The notes below the pieces were generated by a model, which was not told where the DNA came from, did not search any database, and worked only from the letters and a program-made list of their open reading frames with translations. A stretch of 64,000 nucleotides of DNA, from assembly GCA_020852255.1 (NCBI GenBank), contig JADZBD010000025.1, positions 62,001-126,000 of the forward strand, in the 5' to 3' direction. The stretch's first letter is position 1, and every line of letters starts with the position of its first letter. The position numbers and the translations under genes were made by a program. The stretch is from Bacteroidia bacterium. Lineage in GTDB: Bacteria; Bacteroidota; Bacteroidia; JADZBD01. Positions 29,240-37,821 of the stretch are shown here, piece by piece.

Positions 29240-29428
29240 ATGACGCAAGCCATCCTTCTCTGGTCTCTCGGCACTACGGAGATCATACTTATCGTAGCGG
29301 TGATTCTTCTGATGTTCGGAGGCAAGAAAATTCCCGAACTGATGCGCGGTCTCGGTCAGGGAGTTCGTGAATTCAAGGATGCTTCCAAAGGCGATAAGAA
29401 AGATAATTCGCCGGAGAAAAACAGCTGA
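29240..29428 (+). CDS. tatA: Twin-arginine translocase subunit TatA/TatE
   Basis: 62 residues. One N-terminal transmembrane helix ([26 protein letters not shown]), the FGGKKIPEL hinge and an amphipathic helix ([16 protein letters not shown]), the exact plan of TatA/E. It forms the translocation pore for folded proteins at the inner membrane. No tatC is nearby. The gatA start follows 16 bp after the stop, so the two are likely co-transcribed. Confidence 0.92.
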   Translation: MTQAILLWSLGTTEIILIVAVILLMFGGKKIPELMRGLGQGVREFKDASKGDKKDNSPEKNS

Positions 29429-29444
29429 GTTCCTCCCGCTTATC

Positions 29445-30857
29445 GTGAATTACACTTCATATACGGAGATTCGTCCCGCCATTCTCTCCGGAAACATCTC
29501 CGTTACCCGGATCGTTGAACATTTTTTGGGTGAAATTAATTCACACCGGGGGTTGAACGCCTTTCTGGAGGTTTTTACAGATTCAGCCCTTGCCACATCC
29601 CGGAGACTGGACAGCGAACTCAAAGAGGGCAAAAGCGGCCGCCTGACCGGAATGGTCATCGCCATAAAAGACAATATCGCCTATGCAGGCCATCGCGTTT
29701 CCTGCGCTTCCCGTATCCTCGAAGGTTACGTTTCTCCCTATACAGCCACCGCCCTTCAACGCCTGATACAAGAGGGTGCAGTGGTCATCGGACGCACCAA
29801 CTGCGATGAGTTTGCAATGGGAAGCAGCAACGAAAATTCTGCATTCGGCCCGGTAAAAAACCCGCACGATGTTTCACGTGTCCCCGGAGGCTCTTCAGGA
29901 GGTTCCGCTGCTGCCGTTGCTGCCGGACTGTGTATGGTTGCGCTGGGGAGCGATACCGGAGGTTCCATCCGTCAGCCCGCTTCCTTCTGCGGTGTGGTGG
30001 GATATAAACCAACCTACGGACGGGTTTCCCGCTATGGTCTTCTCGCCTATGCTTCCTCGTTCGATCAGATCGGACCGTTGAGCCGTAACGTAAGCGACGC
30101 TGTGCTGGCTATGGAGATTATGGCCGGAAAAGATGAAATGGACGCCACCTCGCTTTCGCGCCCGTTCCATCTGAAAAAAGAAAAATACAACGGAGAAAAG
30201 GTGCGCGCAGCCTATCTGAAAGATTGCCTGGAGCACCCTGCCCTGGATCCGGAAGTGAAAAAAAACACGCTGGCTGTTATTGAGTCCCTGCGCAAAGCAG
30301 GACATACGGTGGAAGGGGTGGATTTCCCGTATATTGATTACCTGGTGCCTGCCTACTATGTTCTTACTACAGCGGAAGCCTCTTCTAATCTTTCCCGTTA
30401 CGACGGCGTTCATTTCGGATACCGAAGCCATGCGGCTACCGATCTTGAAAGCACCTACCGGCTTTCCCGCTCCGAAGGCTTCGGAGATGAGGTAAAGCGC
30501 CGCATCATGCTGGGAACTTTTGTGCTCAGCGCCGGATATTACGATGCGTATTATTCCAAAGCGCAAAAAGTAAGGCAGGTGTTACGGAAAAAAACCAACG
30601 ACATCTTCTCAAATTACCACCTCATCCTCTCTCCTACTACCCCCGGAGCTGCGTTCCGCCACGGCGAAATTTCTGATCCCATAAAAATGTACCTGGAAGA
30701 TATTTTTACCGTTCTGGCCAACGAATCAGGATGTCCTGCTATTTCACTTCCGCTCTGCACTCTTCCCGGCGGACTACCTGCAGGAACCCAGTTTATGGCT
30801 CCTCAGGGTAAGGATGAATGGCTTTTGACCTTCGCGGAACATCTTGTGCCTCTGTAA
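29445..30857 (+). CDS. gatA: Aspartyl/glutamyl-tRNA amidotransferase subunit A
   Basis: 470 residues from a GTG at 29445 (MNYTSYTEIRPAILSG); the longer frame overlaps tatA. Amidase-signature enzyme that supplies ammonia for making Gln-tRNA(Gln) or Asn-tRNA(Asn) by the indirect route, with GatB and GatC. The Lys-Ser-cis-Ser triad is in place at K75 (IAIKDNI), S150 (PGGSSGGS) and S174 (DTGGSIR), at the spacing known for GatA. gatB and gatC are not in the window. A rho-independent terminator follows. Confidence 0.94.
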   Translation: MNYTSYTEIRPAILSGNISVTRIVEHFLGEINSHRGLNAFLEVFTDSALATSRRLDSELKEGKSGRLTGMVIAIKDNIAYAGHRVSCASRILEGYVSPYTATALQRLIQEGAVVIGRTNCDEFAMGSSNENSAFGPVKNPHDVSRVPGGSSGGSAAAVAAGLCMVALGSDTGGSIRQPASFCGVVGYKPTYGRVSRYGLLAYASSFDQIGPLSRNVSDAVLAMEIMAGKDEMDATSLSRPFHLKKEKYNGEKVRAAYLKDCLEHPALDPEVKKNTLAVIESLRKAGHTVEGVDFPYIDYLVPAYYVLTTAEASSNLSRYDGVHFGYRSHAATDLESTYRLSRSEGFGDEVKRRIMLGTFVLSAGYYDAYYSKAQKVRQVLRKKTNDIFSNYHLILSPTTPGAAFRHGEISDPIKMYLEDIFTVLANESGCPAISLPLCTLPGGLPAGTQFMAPQGKDEWLLTFAEHLVPL

Positions 30858-30900
30858 GTCCCTCTTTTCCACATTGCTCTGTAGATAAGCCCCTGTTCCG

Positions 30901-30923
30901 GCGGGAATTCCCGCTTGTTTTTG
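30901..30923 (+). terminator. Rho-independent terminator after gatA
   Basis: A 14-bp perfect palindrome (GCGGGAATTCCCGC) followed by TTGTTTTTG lies 44 bp after the gatA stop. Confidence 0.6.
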
Positions 30924-30991
30924 TCCCTAAAATTGCGATATTTATCCCTCTTTCGGAGGAACCCTTCGAAGGTGGAAACGTTAAAAGGTGT

Positions 30992-32485
30992 ATGATCAGG
31001 CCGGGATCCATTCGCGAAATCGTTTTAGGTGCAGTTTTTTCACTGCTTTCTCTTCCCTGCTTATCTCAGTCTGCTCCGGGCTTTCAGGACGACCCAATCG
31101 CTGCCATGCTGGATTCGCTGGTACAGCTGAACATATTTGAAAAAACCGGAAAACCTCTTTCGGGCGCTGCCAAGTATAACTACGCTCCTGACAGTGTTCC
31201 ACGTTTCTCCGATGCGATCATCGCTCAGCGCCTGTCGAGACTCGATGCTACCAGTCCGTTTGATATGGTTTACAACGATCAGGTGAAGGGCTATATCGAA
31301 ATGTATGCCTACCGCAAACGTCAGTTGATGGCTAAGGTGCTGGGATTATCGGAGCTTTATTTCCCTTTGTTTGAAGAAACCCTGGATAAATACAACATGC
31401 CCCTGGAATTAAAATACCTCGCTGTGATTGAATCGGCGCTGAATCCCAATGCCAAATCCAGAGCGGGTGCAATGGGATTGTGGCAATTTATGTATGGTAC
31501 CGGAAAGCTATACGGGCTTAAGGTGACATCTTACCTGGATGAGCGCTGTGATCCGCGACTGGCAACGGAAGCTGCCTGCCAGTACCTGCAGTTTTTATAT
31601 GAAACCTTTGGCGACTGGCAAATGGCCCTGGCCGCTTACAATTGTGGCCCCGGAAACATCAACAAGGCCATCCGGCGTTCCGGAGGTAAGAAAACGTACT
31701 GGGAGGTCCGGCCCTATCTTCCGAAAGAAACGCAGGGCTATGTACCCTCCTTCATCGCCGTGACCTATGTTATGAATTATGCAGCTGAACACAACCTGTC
31801 GACCCTGTCTCCCAAAAAAGGCTTTTTCCAGATAGATACCGTTCACATCAAGCAAACGGTATCCTTCGCACAGGTAAGTGCGGTACTGGATATACCGGTA
31901 GAAGACCTGGTTTACCTTAATCCGGTATACAAGCGAAACCATATCCCCGTTCTGCCCGGTCAAACCATGGTGCTTACGCTTCCTGTTTCAAGAGTGGGAA
32001 GCTTCATCAATAACGAGAGCTCGATTTACAAATACATCAAGGAAGACTCTGTTCTGGCGGGCATGATCACAAAGGAGGTTCAGAAAACTCACACCGTTAA
32101 AAGCGGAGAAAAGATCAATTCCATTGCGAACCGCTACAAATGTACTGTAGCAGACATAATGACGTGGAACGGTCTTACCAGCTACAAACTCAAGCCCGGT
32201 CAGAAATTAACCATTTACGTTCCTGCAAAAGGAACTGCCCCCGCCCCTTCACCGGTTGTAAGCAATAAAAAGCCCATTGCTCCAAAAGATAAAACGGTAG
32301 CAGTGAATACTGCCCCCGGGGATGGCAAGTATAAATACCATATCATACGCAATGGAGACAACCTGTGGACCCTCGCACAGAAGTACGGCACAACCGTCGA
32401 AAACCTTAAACAGCTTAATGGTTTCGGGAAAAAGTACAGCCTTGTGCCCGGACAAAAAATCAAGATTGGTAGCGAGAAAGGATAA
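30992..32485 (+). CDS. MltD-like lytic murein transglycosylase with LysM domains
   Basis: 497 residues from the ATG at 30992; the open frame upstream reads through the terminator. Signal peptide (to about residue 26), an SLT (GH23) domain around 125-300 with the catalytic Glu147 (AVIESALNP), GLWQFM and the AAYNCGPGN motif, a LysM-like segment near 310-380, and two clear LysM domains (HTVKSGEKINSIANRY, HIIRNGDNLWTLAQKY) toward the C-terminus. It cleaves the glycan strand with 1,6-anhydro formation in the periplasm, using LysM modules to hold peptidoglycan. Fits with the envelope genes before it. Confidence 0.92.
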   Translation: MIRPGSIREIVLGAVFSLLSLPCLSQSAPGFQDDPIAAMLDSLVQLNIFEKTGKPLSGAAKYNYAPDSVPRFSDAIIAQRLSRLDATSPFDMVYNDQVKGYIEMYAYRKRQLMAKVLGLSELYFPLFEETLDKYNMPLELKYLAVIESALNPNAKSRAGAMGLWQFMYGTGKLYGLKVTSYLDERCDPRLATEAACQYLQFLYETFGDWQMALAAYNCGPGNINKAIRRSGGKKTYWEVRPYLPKETQGYVPSFIAVTYVMNYAAEHNLSTLSPKKGFFQIDTVHIKQTVSFAQVSAVLDIPVEDLVYLNPVYKRNHIPVLPGQTMVLTLPVSRVGSFINNESSIYKYIKEDSVLAGMITKEVQKTHTVKSGEKINSIANRYKCTVADIMTWNGLTSYKLKPGQKLTIYVPAKGTAPAPSPVVSNKKPIAPKDKTVAVNTAPGDGKYKYHIIRNGDNLWTLAQKYGTTVENLKQLNGFGKKYSLVPGQKIKIGSEKG

Positions 32486-32531
32486 ATACTCTGCGCGAAG
32501 GCAAGGCCGCCCTTTTTGTTCGTACTCCTAA

Positions 32532-33419
32532 CTACTTTTTGAGAATATAAATCTGCGATGACCAGGTGCCATCCCGTGTGCTTGCCTTCAGGTTTGAGAC
32601 AAGACCGTTCCACGTGGAACCAAGCAGGCTTCCCCTGCCGGTGTTTCGGTCGCTAAGCATACTTACGTAATAGCTATCGAATTTCATGGGCAGTGTTCCT
32701 GTTAAACGAAATCCTTCCGCTTCAAACAGCCTCTGGATATCCTCTCTCCTGAAGTGATAAAGGTGCCTTGGTAAATCGTAGGCTGCCCACTCCGACTTAT
32801 ACTTTTCCGCATCCCAAGAAGAGCGGTTAGGCACAGCAATAACAGCCACACCTCCTGCAGACAACAAAGAGTAGATCTGCCTCGCGCGCTCTTTAAGAGA
32901 ATGAACATGCTCCAGGACATGCCACATTGTTATTACATCGAATGAAGCCTTCTCCAGCGCATTAATCTGGCTCTCCTCCCCTACCACCAGCGAGTAATTC
33001 GTTTGGGCAAATGTTCTTGCCTTGAGGGAGGGCTCTATTCCGCTAACGACAAGTCCTGCAAGGGAACAGACGTTTAAGAATTCCCCGGTTCCGCAACCAA
33101 TATCCAGCAGGCGAATCTCTCGTTTTCCCGGATGCTGACCAACCACCAGAGCAAGCTTTCTCCTTAGTGTATAATCCCTCACCCGGCGATACAAAGCTCC
33201 CATCAGTCCCCTGGACTTTCCACTATGAGAAATATATTCCTCGCTCTCGTAATATCGCCCAATCTCGCCCGGTCCCGGCCTGGGATTAGTGAACCAAAAC
33301 CCGCAGCTCTCACATTCAGAGATAGTAAATGTTTCACGTGAAACAGTGTAATCCACGCAGGCCTGAACAGCCCTGAATCCGGGCTTTTCACATATTGGGC
33401 ATTGATGTAAAGTCTCCAT
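32532..33419 (-). CDS. SAM-dependent methyltransferase with N-terminal zinc-ribbon-like motif
   Basis: 295 residues. The N-terminus has two CxxC pairs (CPICEK and CESCGF), a likely zinc ribbon, followed by a class I methyltransferase domain with motif I LLDIGCGTGEFL and the HVLEHV post-motif typical of UbiG-like small-molecule methyltransferases. The acceptor is unknown; such proteins are common among surface-glycan and natural-product genes. Unusually, two parS palindromes lie within the coding region (encoding GSTWNG and TVSRET) and a third sits just upstream of its promoter. Downstream of convergent mltD. Confidence 0.85.
   Translation of the reverse strand: METLHQCPICEKPGFRAVQACVDYTVSRETFTISECESCGFWFTNPRPGPGEIGRYYESEEYISHSGKSRGLMGALYRRVRDYTLRRKLALVVGQHPGKREIRLLDIGCGTGEFLNVCSLAGLVVSGIEPSLKARTFAQTNYSLVVGEESQINALEKASFDVITMWHVLEHVHSLKERARQIYSLLSAGGVAVIAVPNRSSWDAEKYKSEWAAYDLPRHLYHFRREDIQRLFEAEGFRLTGTLPMKFDSYYVSMLSDRNTGRGSLLGSTWNGLVSNLKASTRDGTWSSQIYILKK
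32607..32620. promoter_or_regulatory. parS: parS-like site 1 (GTTCCACGTGGAAC)
   Basis: A 14-bp perfect palindrome, the core of the bacterial centromere consensus TGTTCCACGTGGAACA, lacking the outermost T/A pair. It lies inside the methyltransferase gene. It should be bound by ParB (not in this window). Confidence 0.75.
33330..33345. promoter_or_regulatory. parS: parS site 2 (TGTTTCACGTGAAACA)
   Basis: A 16-bp perfect palindrome identical to the classic Bacillus subtilis parS sequence, inside the 5' part of the methyltransferase gene. Chance occurrence of such a palindrome, together with two related ones within 0.9 kb, is very unlikely. Confidence 0.9.
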
Positions 33420-33428
33420 AAGTCAGTA

Positions 33429-33436
33429 TAAAATTA
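33429..33436 (-). promoter_or_regulatory. Probable -7 element for the methyltransferase (TAATTTTA)
   Basis: Seven of eight match to TAnnTTTG on the minus strand, 9 bp before the ATG at 33419. parS site 3 lies where a -33 element would be. Confidence 0.35.
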
Positions 33437-33451
33437 GAATAGCTCGCAGTA

Positions 33452-33467
33452 AGTTCCACGTGGAACT
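33452..33467. promoter_or_regulatory. parS: parS-like site 3 (AGTTCCACGTGGAACT)
   Basis: A 16-bp perfect palindrome with the parS core and A/T instead of T/A at the outer positions. It fills the gap between the mnmG stop (last base shared) and the methyltransferase promoter. Confidence 0.82.
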
Positions 33468-35356
33468 CACCTGCCGAGATAAACCATCAAAACAGAAATG
33501 TCGCTGGGGCTGACTCCGCTGATCCTTAGCGCCTGCCCAATGGTTCTGGGACGAATCTGTCCCAGCTTTTGCCTGGCCTCAGAACTCAGGGAATTCAATT
33601 TGTCATAATCAAAATCTGCAGAAATCTGGATTCCTTCCAGGCGCTTCAGCTTCTCTGCCTCGCTGCTTTCCTTGTCTATGTATCCTTCGTATTTCATCCG
33701 AATCTCGGCTGCCTCCACTACCAATTCCGCGCTAAGCATAATTTCTTCTACCAAAGGCATTCCCTGCTCTGCGAAATCTTTGATTCGCATGTCCGGTCTC
33801 GTAAGTAATCCAAACATTTTTGTTTTCTGCCGAATAGGCGCGCTACCCTTCGCCGTAAGCACAGCGTTTATCTGCTCAGGAGAAATGCTATCGCTTTTGA
33901 ATCGTTTAACCAACCCCTCTACTGCATCATACTTTTCCCTTTTGCACTTCACTCTATCTTCCCCAGCCAGCCCAATGCTTGCTGAAATCTCCGTTAGCCG
34001 CTCGTCTGCGTTATCCTGCCGTAAAAGAATTCTGTATTCTGCTCTGGATGTAAACATCCTGTAGGGCTCCTCTGTGCCCTTTGTAACCAAATCATCTATA
34101 AGCACTCCAATGTATGCTTCCGACCTCTTAAGCACAAAGGGCTCCTTTCCTCTGATTTTTAACACTGCGTTTATCCCAGCCGATAGTCCCTGGCATGCCG
34201 CTTCCTCGTATCCTGTTGTTCCGTTAACCTGGCCCGCGAAATACAACCCCTCAACAGCCTTTGATTCCAGGGTAGGGTAGAGCTGCTCAGGAGGGAAATA
34301 ATCATACTCAATAGCGTATCCGGGCCTAAAGAACCTTACATTCTCAAACCCGGGTACCTGCTGAAGGGCTCTGAATTGTACCTCCTCAGGAAGAGAGGTA
34401 GAGAATCCGTTCACATAAAACTCCTCGGTTTCCCATCCATCCGGTTCAACAAAAATCTGGTGACGCTCACGCTCCGCAAACCGGTTAATTTTGTCCTCTA
34501 TACTCGGACAATACCGCGGTCCTTGTCCCTGAATTCTTCCCGTGAACATCGGTGACCTTTCAAAGCCTGTCTTAAGAATATCATGCACCGCCGGATTAGT
34601 AAAAGTGATATGACAGGGTCGCTGTTTACGTCCACTCGGGTTAGCTGCAGAGAGTAGGGGAGATTGATGAGGTAAAAAAGAAAACGTTCCCGGATTTTCA
34701 TCTCCGGGTTGTAATTCCATTCTGGAAAAATCGAGCGAGCGTCCGTCAACTCTTGGAGGAGTGCCCGTCTTCATTCTACCGGATTTAATTCCGAGCGAGA
34801 CCATCTGCTCCGTTATCCCAACAGACGCTCCTTCGCCAACCCTTCCTCCTCCAAACTGCTTTTCTCCAATATGAATAATACCATTGAGAAAAGTGCCACC
34901 GGTAATGATCACTGCATTTGCATTTATCATTTCTCCAAGGCCGGTGCGAACTCCTTTCGCCGCACCATTTTCTACAATAACCGAAGTAACAATGTCCTGC
35001 CAGAAGTGAAGGGTTGGTATCCTCTCCAGTAGCCTTCTCCATTCATTGGTAAACATTTCCCGGTCGTTCTGGGTTCTCGGACTCCACATAGCCGGTCCCT
35101 TTGAACGGTTTAGCATTCTGAACTGAATGGCCGTTCGGTCGCTAATAATCCCTGAAAGTCCTCCAATAGCGTCTATCTCCCTGATTATCTGACCTTTAGC
35201 TATACCTCCCATTGCAGGGTTACAGCTCATCTGGGCCATTTTGGTCATGTCCATTGTAATGAGCAATGTGGCGCAGCCCATATTTGCGGCGGCGGCGGCG
35301 GCTTCACAGCCAGCATGCCCCGCCCCAACAACGATCAGGTCATAGGTTTTGAACAC
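33467..35356 (-). CDS. mnmG: tRNA uridine-5-carboxymethylaminomethyl modification enzyme MnmG (GidA)
   Basis: 629 residues, standard length. FAD-dependent partner of MnmE that modifies U34 in the anticodon of several tRNAs. Evidence: the FAD-binding VVGAGHAGCEAA at the N-terminus, the CNPAMGGIAKGQIIREIDA signature, GTFLNGIIHIG, TGTPPRVDGRSLD, the second signature GLYFAGQVNGTTGYEEAACQGL and the C-terminal GEDRVKCK to IRPRTIGQALRISGVSPSDI region. mnmG is often found near oriC and parS in bacteria, in keeping with the parS sites that follow it here. Has its own promoter. Confidence 0.97.
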   Translation of the reverse strand: MFKTYDLIVVGAGHAGCEAAAAAANMGCATLLITMDMTKMAQMSCNPAMGGIAKGQIIREIDAIGGLSGIISDRTAIQFRMLNRSKGPAMWSPRTQNDREMFTNEWRRLLERIPTLHFWQDIVTSVIVENGAAKGVRTGLGEMINANAVIITGGTFLNGIIHIGEKQFGGGRVGEGASVGITEQMVSLGIKSGRMKTGTPPRVDGRSLDFSRMELQPGDENPGTFSFLPHQSPLLSAANPSGRKQRPCHITFTNPAVHDILKTGFERSPMFTGRIQGQGPRYCPSIEDKINRFAERERHQIFVEPDGWETEEFYVNGFSTSLPEEVQFRALQQVPGFENVRFFRPGYAIEYDYFPPEQLYPTLESKAVEGLYFAGQVNGTTGYEEAACQGLSAGINAVLKIRGKEPFVLKRSEAYIGVLIDDLVTKGTEEPYRMFTSRAEYRILLRQDNADERLTEISASIGLAGEDRVKCKREKYDAVEGLVKRFKSDSISPEQINAVLTAKGSAPIRQKTKMFGLLTRPDMRIKDFAEQGMPLVEEIMLSAELVVEAAEIRMKYEGYIDKESSEAEKLKRLEGIQISADFDYDKLNSLSSEARQKLGQIRPRTIGQALRISGVSPSDISVLMVYLGR

Positions 35357-35375
35357 GTTATTAACAAAAGGGGCG

Positions 35376-35383
35376 CAAAGGTA
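35376..35383 (-). promoter_or_regulatory. Bacteroidota -7 promoter element (TACCTTTG) for mnmG
   Basis: Perfect TAnnTTTG match on the minus strand, 19 bp before the mnmG ATG at 35356. Confidence 0.6.
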
Positions 35384-35434
35384 ACTAAAAGCCGCGAAGC
35401 AGCTTGCGCACCGGCAGAGAGGATAAACTGTAAA

Positions 35435-36817
35435 TTATTTACCTCTTTGTTCTTTCCAGAGCTGGTTAAATGATTTCGGAGCCACTTCAGGCATCTCCCG
35501 GCGATCGCCCCAGGACTTTCTGAAGAATTGCCGCAGCATAAAGTTTTTAAGCTTTGCCCCGCCCTTTTCCATGACGGATCTCTTCATCATGGCTTTCTTC
35601 CAGAAGTACCAGGTCCAGTTCTCGGTTTTTCCCGTTGTTTTTTCAGCAACGGAGTCTCTCCGGTTAAGCAGGAGCAGATGGTGAATGTCGATTTTCACCG
35701 GGCACACCTCTGTACAACGGCCGCAAAGAGAAGAAGAATAGGAGAGGTGCTTAAAGTCGGACATTCCTCTCATGTGGGGCGTAATAACGCTTCCGATGGG
35801 GCCGCTGTAAGTGGTATTATAGGCATGACCACCCACTCCCTGATAAATCGGACAAGCGTTCAGGCAGGCGCCGCAGCGAATGCAATGCAGTCCTCTGCGC
35901 TGCTCGGGCTGTGCGAGCAGATTGGTACGTCCGTTATCCAACAGTATCACATACATTTCCTCAGGTCCGTCCTTTTCGCCCGGCTGGCGAGGTCCTGTGC
36001 AAATGGTATTATATACCGTAATATTCTGTCCCGTGCCGTGTGTAGCAAGCAGCGACCAGAAAAGGTCCAGGTCGTTGAGAGAGGGAATAAGCTTTTCAAT
36101 TCCAACAATTGCGATATGAATCTTCGGCCATGCAACCGACATCATGGCATTCCCCTCGTTTTCTGTAACTGCAACTGCTCCGATGTCCGCAATCAGGAAA
36201 TTTCCGCCGGTAACTCCCACTTCCGCTTTTACATATTTCTCTCTCAGCAATTTTCTCACATGAGATACAATGTCCTGCGGCTTCCAGTCGGGTGGTGTAC
36301 CCTGTTTTTCATGAAATGTTTTTGCCACGTCTTCTTTTGAAAGGTGCATGGCAGGAGTTACAATATGATACGGTGGTTCGTTGCGAAGCTGCTGGATATA
36401 TTCCCCAAGATCTGTTTCGAGTGATTCCATTCCGAATTTTTCCACATGGTGATTAAAGTGGACCTCTTCGGTGGTCATAGATTTGGATTTAACAACGCTT
36501 TTATATCCCAGCGCCTGCATGATCTTCACCACCTCCGACATGCACTCTTCCGCATCCTGGGCCCAAAGAACTTTTCCGCCCCGTTTTAAAAAATTTGCCT
36601 CGAATTCGATCAGGTATTTATCCAGGTGATCTATGACCCTGGTCTTGATTGCGGAAGCGCGTTGCCGGGCCAGCTCCAGCTGCTCATACTGTTTTTTCCC
36701 TTCCACCACCTTTTTGTCATACTGGGTAATGTTGAAGCGCAGCTTTCGCCGGTGTTCCGCATCAAACACCTTTTGCCCTGCGGCATCCAAAAAGGAGTCT
36801 ATAAATTCCCTGCTCAT
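35435..36817 (-). CDS. LutB-like iron-sulfur protein (LUD domain, lactate-utilisation type)
   Basis: 460 residues. An N-terminal LUD domain (to about residue 295, with the GVTGGNFLIADIGAVAVTENEGN signature region) is followed by a 2[4Fe-4S] ferredoxin segment with C312, C315, C318, C322 (CIRCGACLNACP) and C365, C368, C372 (CGRCTEVCPVKI). This matches LutB of L-lactate oxidation (LutABC). lutA and lutC homologues are not adjacent; instead the gene is coupled by a 4-bp overlap to an M28 peptidase gene. Electron transfer in lactate oxidation is known for the family, while the role here is inferred. Confidence 0.88.
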   Translation of the reverse strand: MSREFIDSFLDAAGQKVFDAEHRRKLRFNITQYDKKVVEGKKQYEQLELARQRASAIKTRVIDHLDKYLIEFEANFLKRGGKVLWAQDAEECMSEVVKIMQALGYKSVVKSKSMTTEEVHFNHHVEKFGMESLETDLGEYIQQLRNEPPYHIVTPAMHLSKEDVAKTFHEKQGTPPDWKPQDIVSHVRKLLREKYVKAEVGVTGGNFLIADIGAVAVTENEGNAMMSVAWPKIHIAIVGIEKLIPSLNDLDLFWSLLATHGTGQNITVYNTICTGPRQPGEKDGPEEMYVILLDNGRTNLLAQPEQRRGLHCIRCGACLNACPIYQGVGGHAYNTTYSGPIGSVITPHMRGMSDFKHLSYSSSLCGRCTEVCPVKIDIHHLLLLNRRDSVAEKTTGKTENWTWYFWKKAMMKRSVMEKGGAKLKNFMLRQFFRKSWGDRREMPEVAPKSFNQLWKEQRGK

Positions 36818-37821
36818 TTACTGCTTTTATTTCGCAGGATTGGTGCCGGATCGTTGGCAATCATCCATGCTGTGAAGAAAACAAGGCGGGCTCTTTTTTC
36901 CAGGAGCGGATAAATGATCTTATGCTCTTCGTCGCTTTCCCGGTGATAATCCTCGTGTACGCCGTTAAAATAAAAGATAACAGGAACCCCGTTCCTTGCA
37001 AAATTATAGTGATCGGAACGGTAATAAAATCGGTTTTTGTCTTCAATATCGTTGAAGGTATAGTCCAGGGTGAGGCGGGTATAAATATAGTTCGATTCTT
37101 CGTTCGTATTATGAACCTGGGTGCTGATCTTATCGGATCCAATCACATATACATAATTGCTGTCGGCAACATGTTTCTTGTCCACTCTGCCGATCATGTC
37201 GATATTCAGGTTACATACGGTTTTAGCCAGAGGGTATACCGGATGTTTTACATAATACTTTGAGCCGAGCAGTCCTTTTTCCTCTCCTGAAAAGCCGATA
37301 AAAACAATGCTTCTTCTCGGGCCATGGCCGTTCCGCTTTGCTTCAGCAAAAGCCTGTGCCAGTTCCAAAAGAGTAACGCTTCCTGATCCATCGTCGTCCG
37401 CACCGTTATACACAACCTTTAGCTTTTTCCCAAGATGATCATAATGCGCAGAGATCACAATAAACTCATTCTTCAGATCCGTGCCCTCAATAAAGGCGAT
37501 CACGTTTTCTGATTTAAGTTTTATTATTGTTTTTTGTGTTGTGTCTTTGTCCCGCGTGTTGATTTCATAAACCTGAAAATAAGAGGTATCTCCTGGCGGA
37601 AGCGCTCCGTTCTTTTTAAATTCGGAAGCCAGATATTTCGCCGCCTTTTTCTGTCCTTTCTTTCCGGATTCTCTTCCTTCGAATTTATCTCCTGCAAATA
37701 TCTGCAGGTGCTTTTTCAGATCTTTCCTGTCAATAAACTGTGCATAGCGCGCCGCCACAGAATCGTATTGTGACCACATAAAAGCCGGAAGGAAGAGTAT
37801 CGCCAGAAAAGCCTTCAGCAT
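36814..37821 (-). CDS. Secreted M28-family zinc aminopeptidase
   Basis: 335 residues. Signal peptide (MLKAFLAILFLPAFMWSQ), then a PA-less M28 catalytic domain. All zinc and catalytic residues are visible: H126 and D128 (SAHYDHLG), D142 (NGADDDGSG), E180/E181 (SGEEKGLLGS), D208 (LNIDMIG) and the C-terminal His of VHEDYHRESD. Likely an active exported aminopeptidase. It overlaps both neighbours (4 bp with the LutB-like gene, 7 bp with rpiB), so rpiB, this gene and lutB-like form one transcript despite unrelated roles. Confidence 0.9.
   Translation of the reverse strand: MLKAFLAILFLPAFMWSQYDSVAARYAQFIDRKDLKKHLQIFAGDKFEGRESGKKGQKKAAKYLASEFKKNGALPPGDTSYFQVYEINTRDKDTTQKTIIKLKSENVIAFIEGTDLKNEFIVISAHYDHLGKKLKVVYNGADDDGSGSVTLLELAQAFAEAKRNGHGPRRSIVFIGFSGEEKGLLGSKYYVKHPVYPLAKTVCNLNIDMIGRVDKKHVADSNYVYVIGSDKISTQVHNTNEESNYIYTRLTLDYTFNDIEDKNRFYYRSDHYNFARNGVPVIFYFNGVHEDYHRESDEEHKIIYPLLEKRARLVFFTAWMIANDPAPILRNKSSK

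Noticed and set aside
29870-29880. TGTTTCACGTG resembling half of parS inside gatA
   Set aside because: The other half reads TCCCC, not GAAACA, and the bases encode the conserved HDVSRVPGGS of GatA.
30818-30991. N-terminal extension of the MltD-like gene
   Set aside because: It would overlap gatA and read through a terminator hairpin; the signal peptide begins at 30992.
32486-32531. Terminator between the MltD-like gene and the methyltransferase
   Set aside because: Only a 3-4 bp stem can be drawn around GGCAAGGCC before the T-run; too weak to call.
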